Assembly: GCF_025717555.1 (NCBI RefSeq)
Contig: NZ_JAJIRP010000001.1
Location: 124,001 to 188,000, forward strand
Direction: 5' to 3'
Length of the DNA stretch: 64,000 nt
Origin: Paucibacter sp. B2R-40
GTDB lineage: Bacteria; Pseudomonadota; Gammaproteobacteria; Burkholderiales; Burkholderiaceae_C
Under the pieces are notes generated by a model. That model made no database searches and was not told the DNA's origin. It saw only the letters and a program-made list of their open reading frames with translations. The position numbers and the translations under genes are program-made. Shown one piece after another: positions 1-9,831 of the stretch; the first letter of the stretch is position 1; every line of letters starts with the position of its first letter.

Positions 1-29
1 ATGCTATTGAGAGGTATTGGTAAAGAAAT

Positions 30-353
30 TCAAAAACTTGATTGAATGCTCCAGGTACGGCTGCGCGAACCACCGTTGCTCCTCCGAAGGTGCCAGCGGT
101 TTCGGATAAATTTTGTTTCGTAAACCAGCGTAGCCCGTAAGCGCTGGATGAGATCCGCCTCGATATGAAACGCATGAGACCGAGTAAGCGCCGGTCGAGG
201 CGACGTGCGCACCATGACGCTCCTGTATTCGTAAGCGATGGGTGCGCGAAGCCAGTCATACATTCGGATGCAGAGGCTCCGTGTCGCCCCAATGTACAAG
301 GACCCATTCGCGCCTAGCAATACATATACGCCGCCATTTTCATCGACGGACAA
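30..353 (-). CDS. GIY-YIG nuclease family protein (small, possibly 5'-truncated)
   Basis: The 107-residue product has the two short motifs of a GIY-YIG nuclease fold near its N terminus (GGVYVLL, then SLYIGATRSL followed by an Arg). Further on, IEADLIQRLR resembles the helix that carries the catalytic Glu in this family. Known members cut DNA in homing, repair or mobile-element settings; the specific role here is unknown. The start is a TTG with no clear Shine-Dalgarno. A second leftward frame (314-511) overlaps it in a -1 register at a run of six A on the coding strand (358-363), so the gene may be the downstream half of a frameshifted longer gene. It lies at the left edge of the accessory region, and I cannot see what precedes it. 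Confidence 0.5.
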   Translation of the reverse strand: MSVDENGGVYVLLGANGSLYIGATRSLCIRMYDWLRAPIAYEYRSVMVRTSPRPALTRSHAFHIEADLIQRLRATLVYETKFIRNRWHLRRSNGGSRSRTWSIQSSF

Positions 354-817
354 ATGTTTTTTAAGTTGAACGCTTCGTCACGCCTTAGCGTTAGTGCCCA
401 GGCCTCCGCTCCAGCAAACTTAAAGAAATCATGGTTTCCAACTCCCGCTAATTTGCAAGTTCGTGAGTCGTTCTTGCCATCGCAGCAGGAATTTTCAAAG
501 TTATCTATCAACTCATCCTTTTAGTTGTTAGTTCAAAGAAGAGTGGTTAATTGAAAGTTGTACTCACATCCAATTCGAAGAGAGTTCGTGAGAAGCGCTA
601 TCAACCCAATTGAACGCGAATAAAGGAATTCGTGCAAAAGGAACACAGCATTAAGGAGACTCCTAAAACCGCCTACGGCACACAAATTCCTACGCCAAGC
701 AAATTCTTGTAGCTATACGAAGTGGCGCTTCAACTCATGGCAAGCAAAAGCGGACCAAGTCTGCATGCTTCTGAATAACGGCAATTGTTTCGAATTTCAT
801 CAACCAAGTACGGATGA
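354..817. other. Intergenic stretch, no confident gene
   Basis: This AT-richer stretch separates the GIY-YIG gene from the large recombinase. A 65-codon leftward frame (314-511) is open but has no recognisable domain. It would join the GIY-YIG frame if one base were gained or lost in the A run at 358-363. I see no RNA gene, clear terminator or convincing promoter. Confidence 0.5.
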
Positions 818-2956
818 ATGAAATTCCGAAATTCCGACTTCTCCCTGGGAGTGCCAGTGACCTGCCGTTATCTCATTGATAACGCAGCCGTTAATTCAAC
901 CGTGCACTACCAGAACATGCTCAACATCACCGAAAGACTTGAACCCGAAGCAATATCAGCTTCCGAAAAACGCCAGAACGCGCTGATTTCAATGACGTAT
1001 CGACAGCTCCATGAGCTCGGTCGCCAGCACCTCGAAGCCGCCGGACTCGGTGGTCAGCAGGTAAAAAACATGGGGTCCGCGCTCAATGTTTGGATTGAAA
1101 TCCACGGGTACACCATCGAGCGGCAAATCGGCGAGGAGTTTTTTGAAGGGTTCGACGCGGCATTCATGCGCTACTGTGACGTCCTAACCGAAGGGCGCGC
1201 CCTGCGTACTCAAAAGGATCGCCAGGAACAAATGTTGCGCTGGCACCGCCTATTCCAAACGATCAAGGCACACGACACGCTGCCGGACTCGTTTGCCGAA
1301 GCACTGTCCGAGCGAATTAAATTTATGTCGCTGACTCTGACCGAAGTTGCGCGAAAGGCTGGGCTTCCGCTGCACCATGTTCGAGATTGGGCGAAGGGCG
1401 TTTGCCAGCCTAGTCCGGGCGCCATCAAGTACGTTCCAAAACTGGAGGCGCTACTAGGACTACAAGATGGAACTCTTATGTCCCGTTTGCCCCTCGCTCG
1501 CCGCAGCCGGTACCAGCGCGGGAAAGCAAAGGAGCCCCGCGAAACGAGCTACACAAAAATCCGGCGCCAACAAATCAAATCGCTTGGCGCGTACGCCGCA
1601 CCTTTCGACGGCCTGCTGCTTGGGCAGTGGAAAGACCTGCTGGCCTTCAAATCGGATCCCTTGCGCGACCATGCGCGGGCTCGCAACACCTGGCGCCTGA
1701 AGTCGATAGACGATGTGGCGCTCCGGGTGCAGCCCTGGATGATCCATGCAGGTCGGATATGTGCAACAGCCGGCGTGCATTGGGCCTTCATCTCCAGCTA
1801 TTTGGGTTGGCTCTCACTGCCCAGGCCGCAAGGCGCAGGCCGAATCGAGCCTAGCGGGCACAGCCTCGCGTGGCTTGCCAACGCAGAACTCGTTATTGCA
1901 TATTCGAAGTGGGCCATGGCCAGGTCGAACGACAAATACCATAACGGCATAAACGCGTTCCTTCAAATCGCTGAGAGCCACCTTCGTCCGATGACAGGTT
2001 TCGTGTGGCTGCGGCATGATCTCGCAAACACACTGCCGGACCTAAACACTTCCCACAGAGGATCAGGTAGCCAGGACGCTAACGCCGCAGAAAGCTGGCA
2101 AAGCCGCTGCGAGTCGGCGAGGAAACAGATCCGATTGTTCCGAGAACGTGCCGCAGACACCTTGCAAATTCGCCCGTCCAGGAATCCCACCGAACGACCA
2201 GCCGTTGTGCTGAATGACATCTTCCCGTTAAAGCGCTTGGTGGAGTTCACTCAAGCGCTAGAACGATCAGCACCGCCTCCTGCACACCACAGAGACTACA
2301 TAGCTTGGCTACGCGATGTAGTGATGTGCAAGATGCTGCAAGCAAATCCATTGCGGGCATCTCAATACGCGAGCATGACTTGGCGAGAAGACGGCTCAGG
2401 CCATTTGGTGAGGCTAGGGAACGGTCAATACCAGCTGAGATTCGATCCATCGGATTTCAAGAACGAAAAAGGGGCAGCCAGATCCCCCTATGTCGCCACT
2501 GTCGATCATTCAGTGGCACCTTGGATTGACCGCTATCTTGCTGAGGCCCGCCCTTTCATGTCAAACGCCGGCAAAACTGATCGGTTCCTGCTGCCGGCAG
2601 TTTATGGGCCGCGCAAAGAACCGAAGCACCTGACCGATGCGGGGCTAAAGCAGAACGCAGGGTGGACCTCTGAAGGGTTGAGCAAACGCCTTACGACTTT
2701 GACGGCAATCTACATTCCAGACTGCCCAGGCTTCGGCCCGCACAGTTACCGACACATCATCGCCACCGATCATCTGCGGCGGCACCCTGGCGACTACTTA
2801 ACAGTGGCAACCTTGCTTCACGACGAACTCGCGACAGTGTTGAAAGCCTACGGACATCTGAAGGTTGATGACGGACTAAGACATCTATCGTGCGGCATCC
2901 AGGAAGCCACGCTGGCGCTAGACGCTGAAAAGCGCGGCCCACCGTTCAGGCACTAA
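818..2956 (+). CDS. Large tyrosine recombinase / integrase-like protein with internal helix-turn-helix
   Basis: The 712-residue protein carries the signature of the tyrosine recombinase catalytic domain in its last third. It has a first Arg in NPLRASQYASMTW, an H-x-x-R box (PHSYRHIIATDHL, near residue 640), a His in LLHDE and a candidate nucleophilic Tyr in LKAYGHL about 35 residues later. Before this, around residues 160-220, lies an XRE-like helix-turn-helix (LTEVARKAGLPLHHVRDWAKG). The length is nearly twice that of ordinary integrases, and the N-terminal 150 residues match nothing I recognise. It probably breaks and rejoins DNA in a mobile element, or regulates one. The gene converges on hsdR across a GC hairpin. 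The ATG start has no obvious ribosome-binding site, so a later start is possible. Confidence 0.7.
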   Translation: MKFRNSDFSLGVPVTCRYLIDNAAVNSTVHYQNMLNITERLEPEAISASEKRQNALISMTYRQLHELGRQHLEAAGLGGQQVKNMGSALNVWIEIHGYTIERQIGEEFFEGFDAAFMRYCDVLTEGRALRTQKDRQEQMLRWHRLFQTIKAHDTLPDSFAEALSERIKFMSLTLTEVARKAGLPLHHVRDWAKGVCQPSPGAIKYVPKLEALLGLQDGTLMSRLPLARRSRYQRGKAKEPRETSYTKIRRQQIKSLGAYAAPFDGLLLGQWKDLLAFKSDPLRDHARARNTWRLKSIDDVALRVQPWMIHAGRICATAGVHWAFISSYLGWLSLPRPQGAGRIEPSGHSLAWLANAELVIAYSKWAMARSNDKYHNGINAFLQIAESHLRPMTGFVWLRHDLANTLPDLNTSHRGSGSQDANAAESWQSRCESARKQIRLFRERAADTLQIRPSRNPTERPAVVLNDIFPLKRLVEFTQALERSAPPPAHHRDYIAWLRDVVMCKMLQANPLRASQYASMTWREDGSGHLVRLGNGQYQLRFDPSDFKNEKGAARSPYVATVDHSVAPWIDRYLAEARPFMSNAGKTDRFLLPAVYGPRKEPKHLTDAGLKQNAGWTSEGLSKRLTTLTAIYIPDCPGFGPHSYRHIIATDHLRRHPGDYLTVATLLHDELATVLKAYGHLKVDDGLRHLSCGIQEATLALDAEKRGPPFRH

Positions 2957-3001
2957 TTCAAGAATGCTCCTTTGCGCCTCTTCAAATCAACCCTTATGAC
3001 A

Positions 3002-3024
3002 CCGGGCGACCAAGGTTCGCCCGG
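3002..3024. terminator. GC-rich stem-loop between convergent genes
   Basis: An 8-bp perfect stem (CCGGGCGA / TCGCCCGG) with a 7-nt loop lies between the ends of the recombinase gene and hsdR. There is no T-run on either side, so it may terminate weakly or simply protect the 3' ends of the transcripts. Confidence 0.4.
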
Positions 3025-3066
3025 CCCAGCCGAAAGAAGGCTGAAGGAAACGCAGAGCGCTCCATG

Positions 3067-6063
3067 TCAGGATGACGCACCGTATTGTTGAGGAGGGTTC
3101 CTTGCTGGAACCATAGGATGGTACGTCGTGTCGAAGACCATATCGGTCATCCAGCGCTTGAAGCTTGGGTTGTCGCTGAACTGCTTGAACAGTTCCGTAT
3201 GGTCAGAGATCAGCTCCAGCACCACACGATTCAACGCCTTGTCGTGTTCCAGCTTGGCATTCTGCTTGTCGGAATTGGCTTGGGCGTTCTGGTAAGCCTT
3301 GTCCTGTGCCACGCGAGCCGGAATCTCCACGGTGATGACCTTGCGAATCTTGTCGCCGTCCTTCCACTCGATGTTGCCGAACATGTCGTTGAAGGCCTTG
3401 ATGATGTTGGACAACTTGTCGACTTCGGTCGGGCCGCCACCGCCGCCACCGCCGGGCGGGGGAGGTTCGACAAAGGCGTCGGTATCGTCCATCGACATCT
3501 TCAGTGACGCCTGCGCCTCTACCCGATAGCTGTCCATGTCGATGGCTTCCAGCACTCCTTTGGAGAGGTCTTCCTCCTTCGGAGCCGGTAGCTTCGGAAT
3601 CAGGAAGTTCAGGAAGATCGACAGCTTTTCCCAGGCCGGATGGCCGTAGCTCAGGATCGCAGCGAGAAAGCCGTAGCTGCGCACGAAAGCCTTGGCCTTG
3701 CCCTTGAACTCGACTTGGCCGTCTTCGTCCAGGTTGTCGATGTATTCGGCCACACAGGTATCGAGAATGGGGTCGAGCTTGTCGCGGTCAGCGCCGGTGA
3801 CATAGAGCGCAACCAAATCTTCAACCTGCTGCCAGCTGTATACCTGCTTGGCATCGAGGTCGTTCTTCAAGTCGTGCAGCTTGTTGGGGTCGGTTTCGCC
3901 GACCTGCACCGTCGCGCGGTAATAGTCCTGAAATGCGGCCTTCACGGCCTCTGCGTTATCGGCAAAGTCGAGGACAAAGGTGTCCCGCTTCTGTGGATGC
4001 GCGCGGTTCAGCCGAGACAGCGTTTGCACCGCCATCACCCCCGCCAGAGTCTTATCCACATACATCGTGTGCAGCAACGGCTCGTCGAAGCCAGTGACGA
4101 ACTTGTTGGCGACGATCAAGAAGCGATAGGGGTCTTGCTTGAGCTTGGACGGGATGTCCTTGCTCGGGAAATCGTTGAGATCCGCTTCGGTCTTTCTTGC
4201 CCCGCCAATCTCAAAGTCGCCCGAGTACGCCACGATGGCCTTGAAAGGGCTCTTGATCGAAGCGAGGTAATCCGACACCTCGCGGTAGTAGTCAATGGCC
4301 CGTGCGATGCCGCTGCAGACGATCATTGCCCGAGCCTTGCCGCCGATCTTCTGCTTGCCCGCCACCTGCGCCACGAAGTGATCGACCATGATCTCGGCCT
4401 TCCTGCGGATAGCTTTGTCGTGGGATTCGACGTAGTGGCGAATCTTCTTCAGCGCCTTCACCTTGTCGAAGTCTGGATCGTCCTCGACTGTTTTGGCGAC
4501 GTGATAGAAGCTGTCCACCGACGTGTAGTTCTCAATCACGTCGAGGATGAAGCCCTCCTGAATCGCTTGCTTGGTGGTGTAGGTCAGCTCCTCCGGTGAT
4601 CGGAAGCTTGCCTCGCCACCCTCCATGTAACGCTCGCCGAACAACTCCAGAGTCCGGTTCTTGGGTGTGGCCGTGAACGCGAAGTAGCTGGCGTTCGAAA
4701 GCATCTTGCGAGACTCGATCAGCTTGTTGACGGTGTCTTCGACCGATTCATCGTCATCCTCATCATCTCCAGCCGCGCCCGACAGTGCCATATGCATCTT
4801 GGCAGTTGTCTTACCGCCCTGGCTGGAATGCGCCTCGTCGATCAGCAGCGCGAACTTCTTGCCGCTAAGGTCGCCCAGCTCATCGAGGATGAACGGGAAT
4901 TTTTGCACCGTCGTCACGATGATCTTCTTGCCTTTGCGCAGGAAGGTGCGCAGCTCGGCGGCATCCTCGGAATGGCCGAAGATCGATGCGACGTGGTCGT
5001 AGCTCTTGATGGTGCGGGCGATCTGAGTATCCAGCGCGCGTCGGTCGGTGATGACGATCACCGAGTCGAACTGGGCCAACATCGCATCGGCGGCGGTCTT
5101 GAGTTCCACCAACTGGTGTGCCAGCCATGCGATGGTGTTGCTCTTGCCGCTGCCCGCCGAATGCTGGATGAGATAGCGCTTGCCAACCCCATCCTCGCGG
5201 GAGCGGCGCAGCAAGGCACGGACGGTACGCAGTTGGTGGAACCGTGGGAACACCTGCTTGCGCCGCTTCTTGCCCTTTTCGTCTTCCTCTTCCACCACCT
5301 GCGTAAAGTTCTCGATGATGTTGGCCAGCGAGTCCTTAACCAGCACCTGCTTCCACAGATAGTCGGTTTTCAAGCCGTTCGGGTTGGGCGGATTGCCCGC
5401 ACCGCTGTTCCAGCCCTGGTTGAATGGCAGGAACCACGAGGTCTTGCCGGTTAAATGCGGGCAGAACCGCACTTCGGCATCGTCCACCGCCATGTGCGCC
5501 ACGCAGCGCCCCAATTGGAACAGCAGCTCGGCCGGATTGCGATCAGTCTGGTACTGAGTGATGGCGTCGGCGACGGTCTGCTTGGTCAGCGAGTTTTTCA
5601 ACTCGAAAGTCATGACCGGCAGGCCATTGATGAAGATGGCCACGTCCAGGGAACGTTGAGCCTCATCATTGCTGTAGCGCAACTGGCGGGTAACGCTGAA
5701 GATGTTCTTGCCGAAATTTTCGGCAGCACTGGCGTTGCCCGGGGTCGGTAGCAGCTTGTACAGATCAACGTGAACCGGGCCGTGGCCCACGCCCTTGCGC
5801 AGCACATCCACTACGCCCCGCTTGGCGATCTCGCCCTGGATGCGGTGCAAGAACTGGGTGCGCTTGATGCCCTCGTTTGCCAGCTCAAGTGTTTCGACCG
5901 CCCTGGGCTGGGTGGCCTGCAGAAACGACAGCAACTGCAGCACGTCCACCGCCACGTCGCGGTTGTAGTCGCAGGGGTTGCCCTGCACGTAGCCGCCGCA
6001 AATGCAGAGGTCGCGCACGATCAAGGCCTCCAGGCCTTTTTCGCTGGTATCAGTCGTCGCCAT
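3067..6063 (-). CDS. hsdR: Type I restriction enzyme R subunit (HsdR)
   Basis: HsdR is the DNA translocase and nuclease of a type I restriction complex. The 998-residue product has a PD-(D/E)xK-type nuclease segment near residue 160 (an Asp, then FELKN). Superfamily 2 motor motifs follow: Walker A (SAGSGKSNTIAW, about 300), DEAH box (LLIDEAHSSQGG, about 410), motif III (FTATPKNRTL) and motif VI (QTLSRLNRAHP). Near the C terminus a run of seven Gly after four Pro makes a flexible linker. I chose the ATG at 6063 because GGGAGG lies just upstream and the family N terminus begins there; the frame stays open further upstream. The start overlaps the end of hsdS by 14 bp, which suggests translational coupling. 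Confidence 0.95.
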   Translation of the reverse strand: MATTDTSEKGLEALIVRDLCICGGYVQGNPCDYNRDVAVDVLQLLSFLQATQPRAVETLELANEGIKRTQFLHRIQGEIAKRGVVDVLRKGVGHGPVHVDLYKLLPTPGNASAAENFGKNIFSVTRQLRYSNDEAQRSLDVAIFINGLPVMTFELKNSLTKQTVADAITQYQTDRNPAELLFQLGRCVAHMAVDDAEVRFCPHLTGKTSWFLPFNQGWNSGAGNPPNPNGLKTDYLWKQVLVKDSLANIIENFTQVVEEEDEKGKKRRKQVFPRFHQLRTVRALLRRSREDGVGKRYLIQHSAGSGKSNTIAWLAHQLVELKTAADAMLAQFDSVIVITDRRALDTQIARTIKSYDHVASIFGHSEDAAELRTFLRKGKKIIVTTVQKFPFILDELGDLSGKKFALLIDEAHSSQGGKTTAKMHMALSGAAGDDEDDDESVEDTVNKLIESRKMLSNASYFAFTATPKNRTLELFGERYMEGGEASFRSPEELTYTTKQAIQEGFILDVIENYTSVDSFYHVAKTVEDDPDFDKVKALKKIRHYVESHDKAIRRKAEIMVDHFVAQVAGKQKIGGKARAMIVCSGIARAIDYYREVSDYLASIKSPFKAIVAYSGDFEIGGARKTEADLNDFPSKDIPSKLKQDPYRFLIVANKFVTGFDEPLLHTMYVDKTLAGVMAVQTLSRLNRAHPQKRDTFVLDFADNAEAVKAAFQDYYRATVQVGETDPNKLHDLKNDLDAKQVYSWQQVEDLVALYVTGADRDKLDPILDTCVAEYIDNLDEDGQVEFKGKAKAFVRSYGFLAAILSYGHPAWEKLSIFLNFLIPKLPAPKEEDLSKGVLEAIDMDSYRVEAQASLKMSMDDTDAFVEPPPPGGGGGGGPTEVDKLSNIIKAFNDMFGNIEWKDGDKIRKVITVEIPARVAQDKAYQNAQANSDKQNAKLEHDKALNRVVLELISDHTELFKQFSDNPSFKRWMTDMVFDTTYHPMVPARNPPQQYGASS

Positions 6064-7381
6064 TGTCTTCCTCCCCGTCGGTATCCAATTCTTCGTCGCC
6101 GCCGAGCACTGCCAAGTCTTCGTCGGCCACCACGTCATCAGGGCCCGGCACCCAGCCACGTACGTCCACTTGGCCAGTGACGACATCGGCAATCTGCCGG
6201 TCGCGGTACTCGCGGATCAATTCAATTTCGCGCAGTGCTTGTCCAATTGCTGCATCTGGCTCAACACTTAAAGCCCGAATTGCTTCGGCAATGTGCTTTT
6301 GTTCACTTAACGGAGGAAGTGCGCAGGGCTGCGATCTAACAATTGTCGAGTTAATCAACGGCTGAGCAGTCCTGATCGCAAAACGATTAAGGTCAATCAC
6401 GCGTAGTAAGTGTTCAAAGAATTCAAGGTCAATTTCACGGAGCGGGATGACGCGCAAGGCATGTTCTGAAGCCCAAAATTTCCCGTCGACTCGATGCACA
6501 CAACCGCACTTGGCACCGACTCGTCCTAACAAGAGCATTGGCCCATTGGAGTTAGCACCTTTTGTGAAGCCACGCGGACCATTGCCACCGTAGATTGGAT
6601 ATCCGCTCTCGGTCTCCTTGGATGCATCGATCATGTCTCCGCTTTTGACTCGCAAAACTCGCCGGAGCGTCAAAACCTCCCAGTTGACGGGAACATCCCC
6701 AAGAATCTCGTAACCACTAGGCTTGACCGCAGTGCCACTGGCGAGTCCACGGGTAACTAATCGATGTATCTGAACTTGCTTCTGCTCCGCAAGCAGCCTA
6801 ATTAGTTCGCGCTTCGCCTTTATCAACTGGGCGATGTGAGCATCCTGCGCCCGAAGGTAGGCGACGATCTGGTCTTGCTCTGCGCGGGGGGGCATGAAGG
6901 ACGGCATTTGCTTGAACTCGTCCCAATAGAGCCGGTTACGGTCTGCCACGATGCCGCGAGAAAATTTGTTTACCTCGCGCTTGTAGGCATCGGTACGGAA
7001 CAGATAGCTGTAGAAAGCACTGTTGGCTTCCGGGAATGGCTGGACGACGACGTAGGCCGGGCTCACCAAACCATCGACCGGAGCGGGGCCAAGCGCGCCT
7101 TGCCACATCCGCATCATGTTGTAGGCGATATCGTCTTTGGCTGCGCGCTTGTATTTCTCCTTTTGGCTCATCACCTGCTTGCGTTTGAGATTCACCATGT
7201 CGCGCACACGCACACCTGTGCGCAACGACACTTCCAGAATCGGAAGGTCAGGGAAACCCGTCTGCACCCGGTGTGCGAACAGACGCCCATTTCGCAGCAC
7301 CTGCCAGTCCTCGGGCAGATTTGGTGCCCACGGCAGGCCAGACTCTCGATAGATCGGGTAAGTGATCGCGGTGCCCATCAC
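6050..7381 (-). CDS. hsdS: Type I restriction enzyme specificity subunit (HsdS)
   Basis: HsdS recognises the two halves of the target sequence and holds the methylase and motor subunits together. The 443-residue product shows the usual duplicated plan: target-recognition domain 1 (about 1-165), a conserved helix with P..EQ..I and a coiled coil (about 165-215), domain 2 (about 225-365, beginning after VPVNWEV), and a second P.SEQK.I helix. The last 30 residues are strongly acidic (DEELDTDGEEDNGDD), which is unusual for HsdS. The reading frame can begin at GTG 7381 or ATG 7378; the latter makes a TGATG junction with hsdM. The target sequence cannot be read from the protein. Confidence 0.93.
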   Translation of the reverse strand: MMGTAITYPIYRESGLPWAPNLPEDWQVLRNGRLFAHRVQTGFPDLPILEVSLRTGVRVRDMVNLKRKQVMSQKEKYKRAAKDDIAYNMMRMWQGALGPAPVDGLVSPAYVVVQPFPEANSAFYSYLFRTDAYKREVNKFSRGIVADRNRLYWDEFKQMPSFMPPRAEQDQIVAYLRAQDAHIAQLIKAKRELIRLLAEQKQVQIHRLVTRGLASGTAVKPSGYEILGDVPVNWEVLTLRRVLRVKSGDMIDASKETESGYPIYGGNGPRGFTKGANSNGPMLLLGRVGAKCGCVHRVDGKFWASEHALRVIPLREIDLEFFEHLLRVIDLNRFAIRTAQPLINSTIVRSQPCALPPLSEQKHIAEAIRALSVEPDAAIGQALREIELIREYRDRQIADVVTGQVDVRGWVPGPDDVVADEDLAVLGGDEELDTDGEEDNGDD

Positions 7382-9771
7382 GCCGCCCCCACGATCTTGC
7401 CCAATAGGCCTTCGGTCTGCTCTTCCAGCTTGAGGATGTCAGCGCGAATCTGATCCAGCGTCCGCAGCGGGGTCGGTTTGTAGAAATAGCGCGCGAACGA
7501 TATCTCGTAGCCGATCTTGGTCGCGTCCATCGCGATCCATGCATCCGGCGCGTGAGGCAGCACCTCGCGTACGAAGAAGGCTTCGATGCCCCCGGGCTCC
7601 TTAAGCGGCACTTGCTCGGTATCGCGCAGGTCGGTATCGGCCTCGTACTCGACCATGAAGCGATCCTTGCCCATGGTTTCCAGGTAGGCGCCGTCGTAGC
7701 CAGGTTCGAAATGCTCACCTGCCTTGAGCTTGCTGCGTTTGGCAATGACCGGCGGGGCCGACTCATCGCGCCAACTCACCGCCTTGTAGATGGCCTTCTT
7801 CTCGGGCGCACCCAGCTTCTTGCTGTGCGTCTTCATCGTGGCATCAAAGCGCGTGCGGAAATCGTTGTGGTCGTCGAACACGGCATCGCCAAGTTCCTGC
7901 TGCGCCAGCTTGGCCAGTTCCACCAGGGTCTTGTCGCGCAGCCACGTCGTGGGGTCGAGCAACTTCCTGCGTCGCTTCTCTGGCACGGCCTTCTTGGTGG
8001 TCTTGGCGTCTTCGTCATCCGACTCGTCGTCGGTATCCTCGTCGCCGTCATCACCCTTGAGCCACGATTCGATTTCTTGCTTTAGCTTGGCGAATTCCGT
8101 GTACAGCTTGTCGCCGTACTTGGAGTAGATCTCGCTACGCAGTACCTCGTCGCCCGAGGCAAAGCGCAGGCCTTCGATTGAGCTGCGTTTGAGCTGGCTC
8201 TTGAGGCGAAGCGGTCGTTCGACCGTGATCTTCCAATAACCAAAGTCGGCGTTGTCGAACCACTTGCATTCGGGCACTGCCTGTACAGCGTCCCCATCTA
8301 CGGGCGGCTGGTCAAGGTAATACCTCAGGATGCGTGCAATGTCCGCGTCCGCCAACTCGCAGTTCTTCTTGCCGAGGTTGCGCCGCATCGGCAGGAACCA
8401 CTGCGAGGCGTCGATTAACTGCACCTTGCCGCGCCGGAGCGCGGCCTTCTTGTTGGCCAGCACCCAGATGTAGGTGGCGATACCGGTGTTGTAAAAGATG
8501 TTGAGCGGCAGGGCGATGATTGCTTCGAGCCAGTCGTTTTCTAGCACCCATCGGCGAATGTTGCTCTCGCCCTGGCCAGCATCGCCCGTGAACAGCGCGG
8601 AGCCGTTGTGCACCAGCGCGATGCGACTGCCCAGCGCCGTGTTGTGCTTCATCTTTTGCAGCTTGTTCACCAGGAACATCAGCTGCCCGTCGCTGGAACG
8701 GGTTAGCAGCTTGAACTCGGCATCGCCGCCGTGATTGACGATGAAGCGCGGGTCGCTGAACTCCTTCTTGCCGCCCATCCGGTCGAGATCTGTCTTCCAA
8801 CTCTTGCCGTAAGGGGGGTTGGAAATCATGAAATCGAATTCGCGTGACCGGAACTGATCAGCAGACAGCGTGGACTTATCCGCGCCGCCGACGATGTTCT
8901 CGGCCTCCTCGCCTTCGCCCTTGAGCAACAAGTCGGCTTTGCAGATGGCGTAGGTTTCAGGATTGATCTCCTGACCAAACAGGTGAATCGAGACTTCCTT
9001 GTCGTGGTTCGCTGCCAGTTCGTGCAGCGCCTCTTCGGCCACGGTCAGCATGCCGCCCGTACCGCAACTGCCGTCGTAGAGTGAGTACGTGCTGGATTCG
9101 ATTTGTCCGGCCACCGGCAGGAACAATAGCTTGGCCATCAACTTGACGACGTCGCGCGGCGTGAAGTGTTCGCCAGCCTCTTCGTTGTTCTCTTCATTGA
9201 AGCGGCGGATCAACTCCTCAAACACCGTGCCCATACCGTGGTTGTCCAGCGCGGGCAGCTTGACCCGGCCGTCCGCATCCTTGACCGGCAAGGGCGAAAT
9301 ATTCACTTCAGGGTTAAGGAAGTCCTCAATGAGATAGCCCAGGACGTGCGCATCGATCAGCGTTTGGATTTGATCGCGGAACTTGAACTTGGTCAGGATC
9401 TCCTGAACGTTTGGCGAAAAACCATCGAGGTAGTCAATGAAGTCGTCGCGCAGACGCTGGCCAGCACTGCTGGCCTTGAGCTTTTCGAGCGTGAATTCCG
9501 AGGTGTTGTAGAAGGCCTCCTTCGCAGCCATACGCAGCGCGCCGTCCTGCTCTGCCACCTTGTGCGTGTCAAGGAACTTCTTGCGCTCCAGCACAACCTG
9601 CTTGGTCGACTCCAGCACGGCATCAAGCCTTCGCAACACCGTGAAAGGAAGGATCACATCACGGTACTTGCCGCGCACGTACACGTCGCGCAGGCGGTCG
9701 TCAGCGATGTTCCAGATGAAGTCTGCAACCCACTTCAGGTTGCTTTGGTCTTGTTGTTTGACGGGTTTCAT
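7378..9771 (-). CDS. hsdM: Type I restriction enzyme M subunit (HsdM), N6-adenine DNA methyltransferase
   Basis: HsdM methylates adenine in the target sequence and, with HsdS, protects host DNA. The 797-residue protein has the family's N-terminal helical domain, GEHFTPRDVV at about 200, the SAM-binding loop DGSCGTGG at 233-240 and the catalytic NPPY at 318-321. It is longer than the classical roughly 500-residue HsdM. The extra C-terminal 300 residues include an acidic stretch (GDDGDEDTDDESDDED) and a conserved block containing RDTEQVPLKEPGGIEAFF, typical of one HsdM branch. The ATG has AGGA upstream. It overlaps hsdS by a few bases and follows the degenerate methylase gene by 60 bp. Confidence 0.95.
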   Translation of the reverse strand: MKPVKQQDQSNLKWVADFIWNIADDRLRDVYVRGKYRDVILPFTVLRRLDAVLESTKQVVLERKKFLDTHKVAEQDGALRMAAKEAFYNTSEFTLEKLKASSAGQRLRDDFIDYLDGFSPNVQEILTKFKFRDQIQTLIDAHVLGYLIEDFLNPEVNISPLPVKDADGRVKLPALDNHGMGTVFEELIRRFNEENNEEAGEHFTPRDVVKLMAKLLFLPVAGQIESSTYSLYDGSCGTGGMLTVAEEALHELAANHDKEVSIHLFGQEINPETYAICKADLLLKGEGEEAENIVGGADKSTLSADQFRSREFDFMISNPPYGKSWKTDLDRMGGKKEFSDPRFIVNHGGDAEFKLLTRSSDGQLMFLVNKLQKMKHNTALGSRIALVHNGSALFTGDAGQGESNIRRWVLENDWLEAIIALPLNIFYNTGIATYIWVLANKKAALRRGKVQLIDASQWFLPMRRNLGKKNCELADADIARILRYYLDQPPVDGDAVQAVPECKWFDNADFGYWKITVERPLRLKSQLKRSSIEGLRFASGDEVLRSEIYSKYGDKLYTEFAKLKQEIESWLKGDDGDEDTDDESDDEDAKTTKKAVPEKRRRKLLDPTTWLRDKTLVELAKLAQQELGDAVFDDHNDFRTRFDATMKTHSKKLGAPEKKAIYKAVSWRDESAPPVIAKRSKLKAGEHFEPGYDGAYLETMGKDRFMVEYEADTDLRDTEQVPLKEPGGIEAFFVREVLPHAPDAWIAMDATKIGYEISFARYFYKPTPLRTLDQIRADILKLEEQTEGLLGKIVGAA

Positions 9772-9831
9772 TGATCCTGCCCTTGAGTAGCTGTTGTTGT
9801 TTCAGGCTCTGTGCGGCCCGATGCGGTTAAT

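Noticed and set aside
3640-4599. 319-codon frame opposite hsdR
   Set aside because: It is the antisense shadow of a high-GC gene with clear motor motifs and has no domain.
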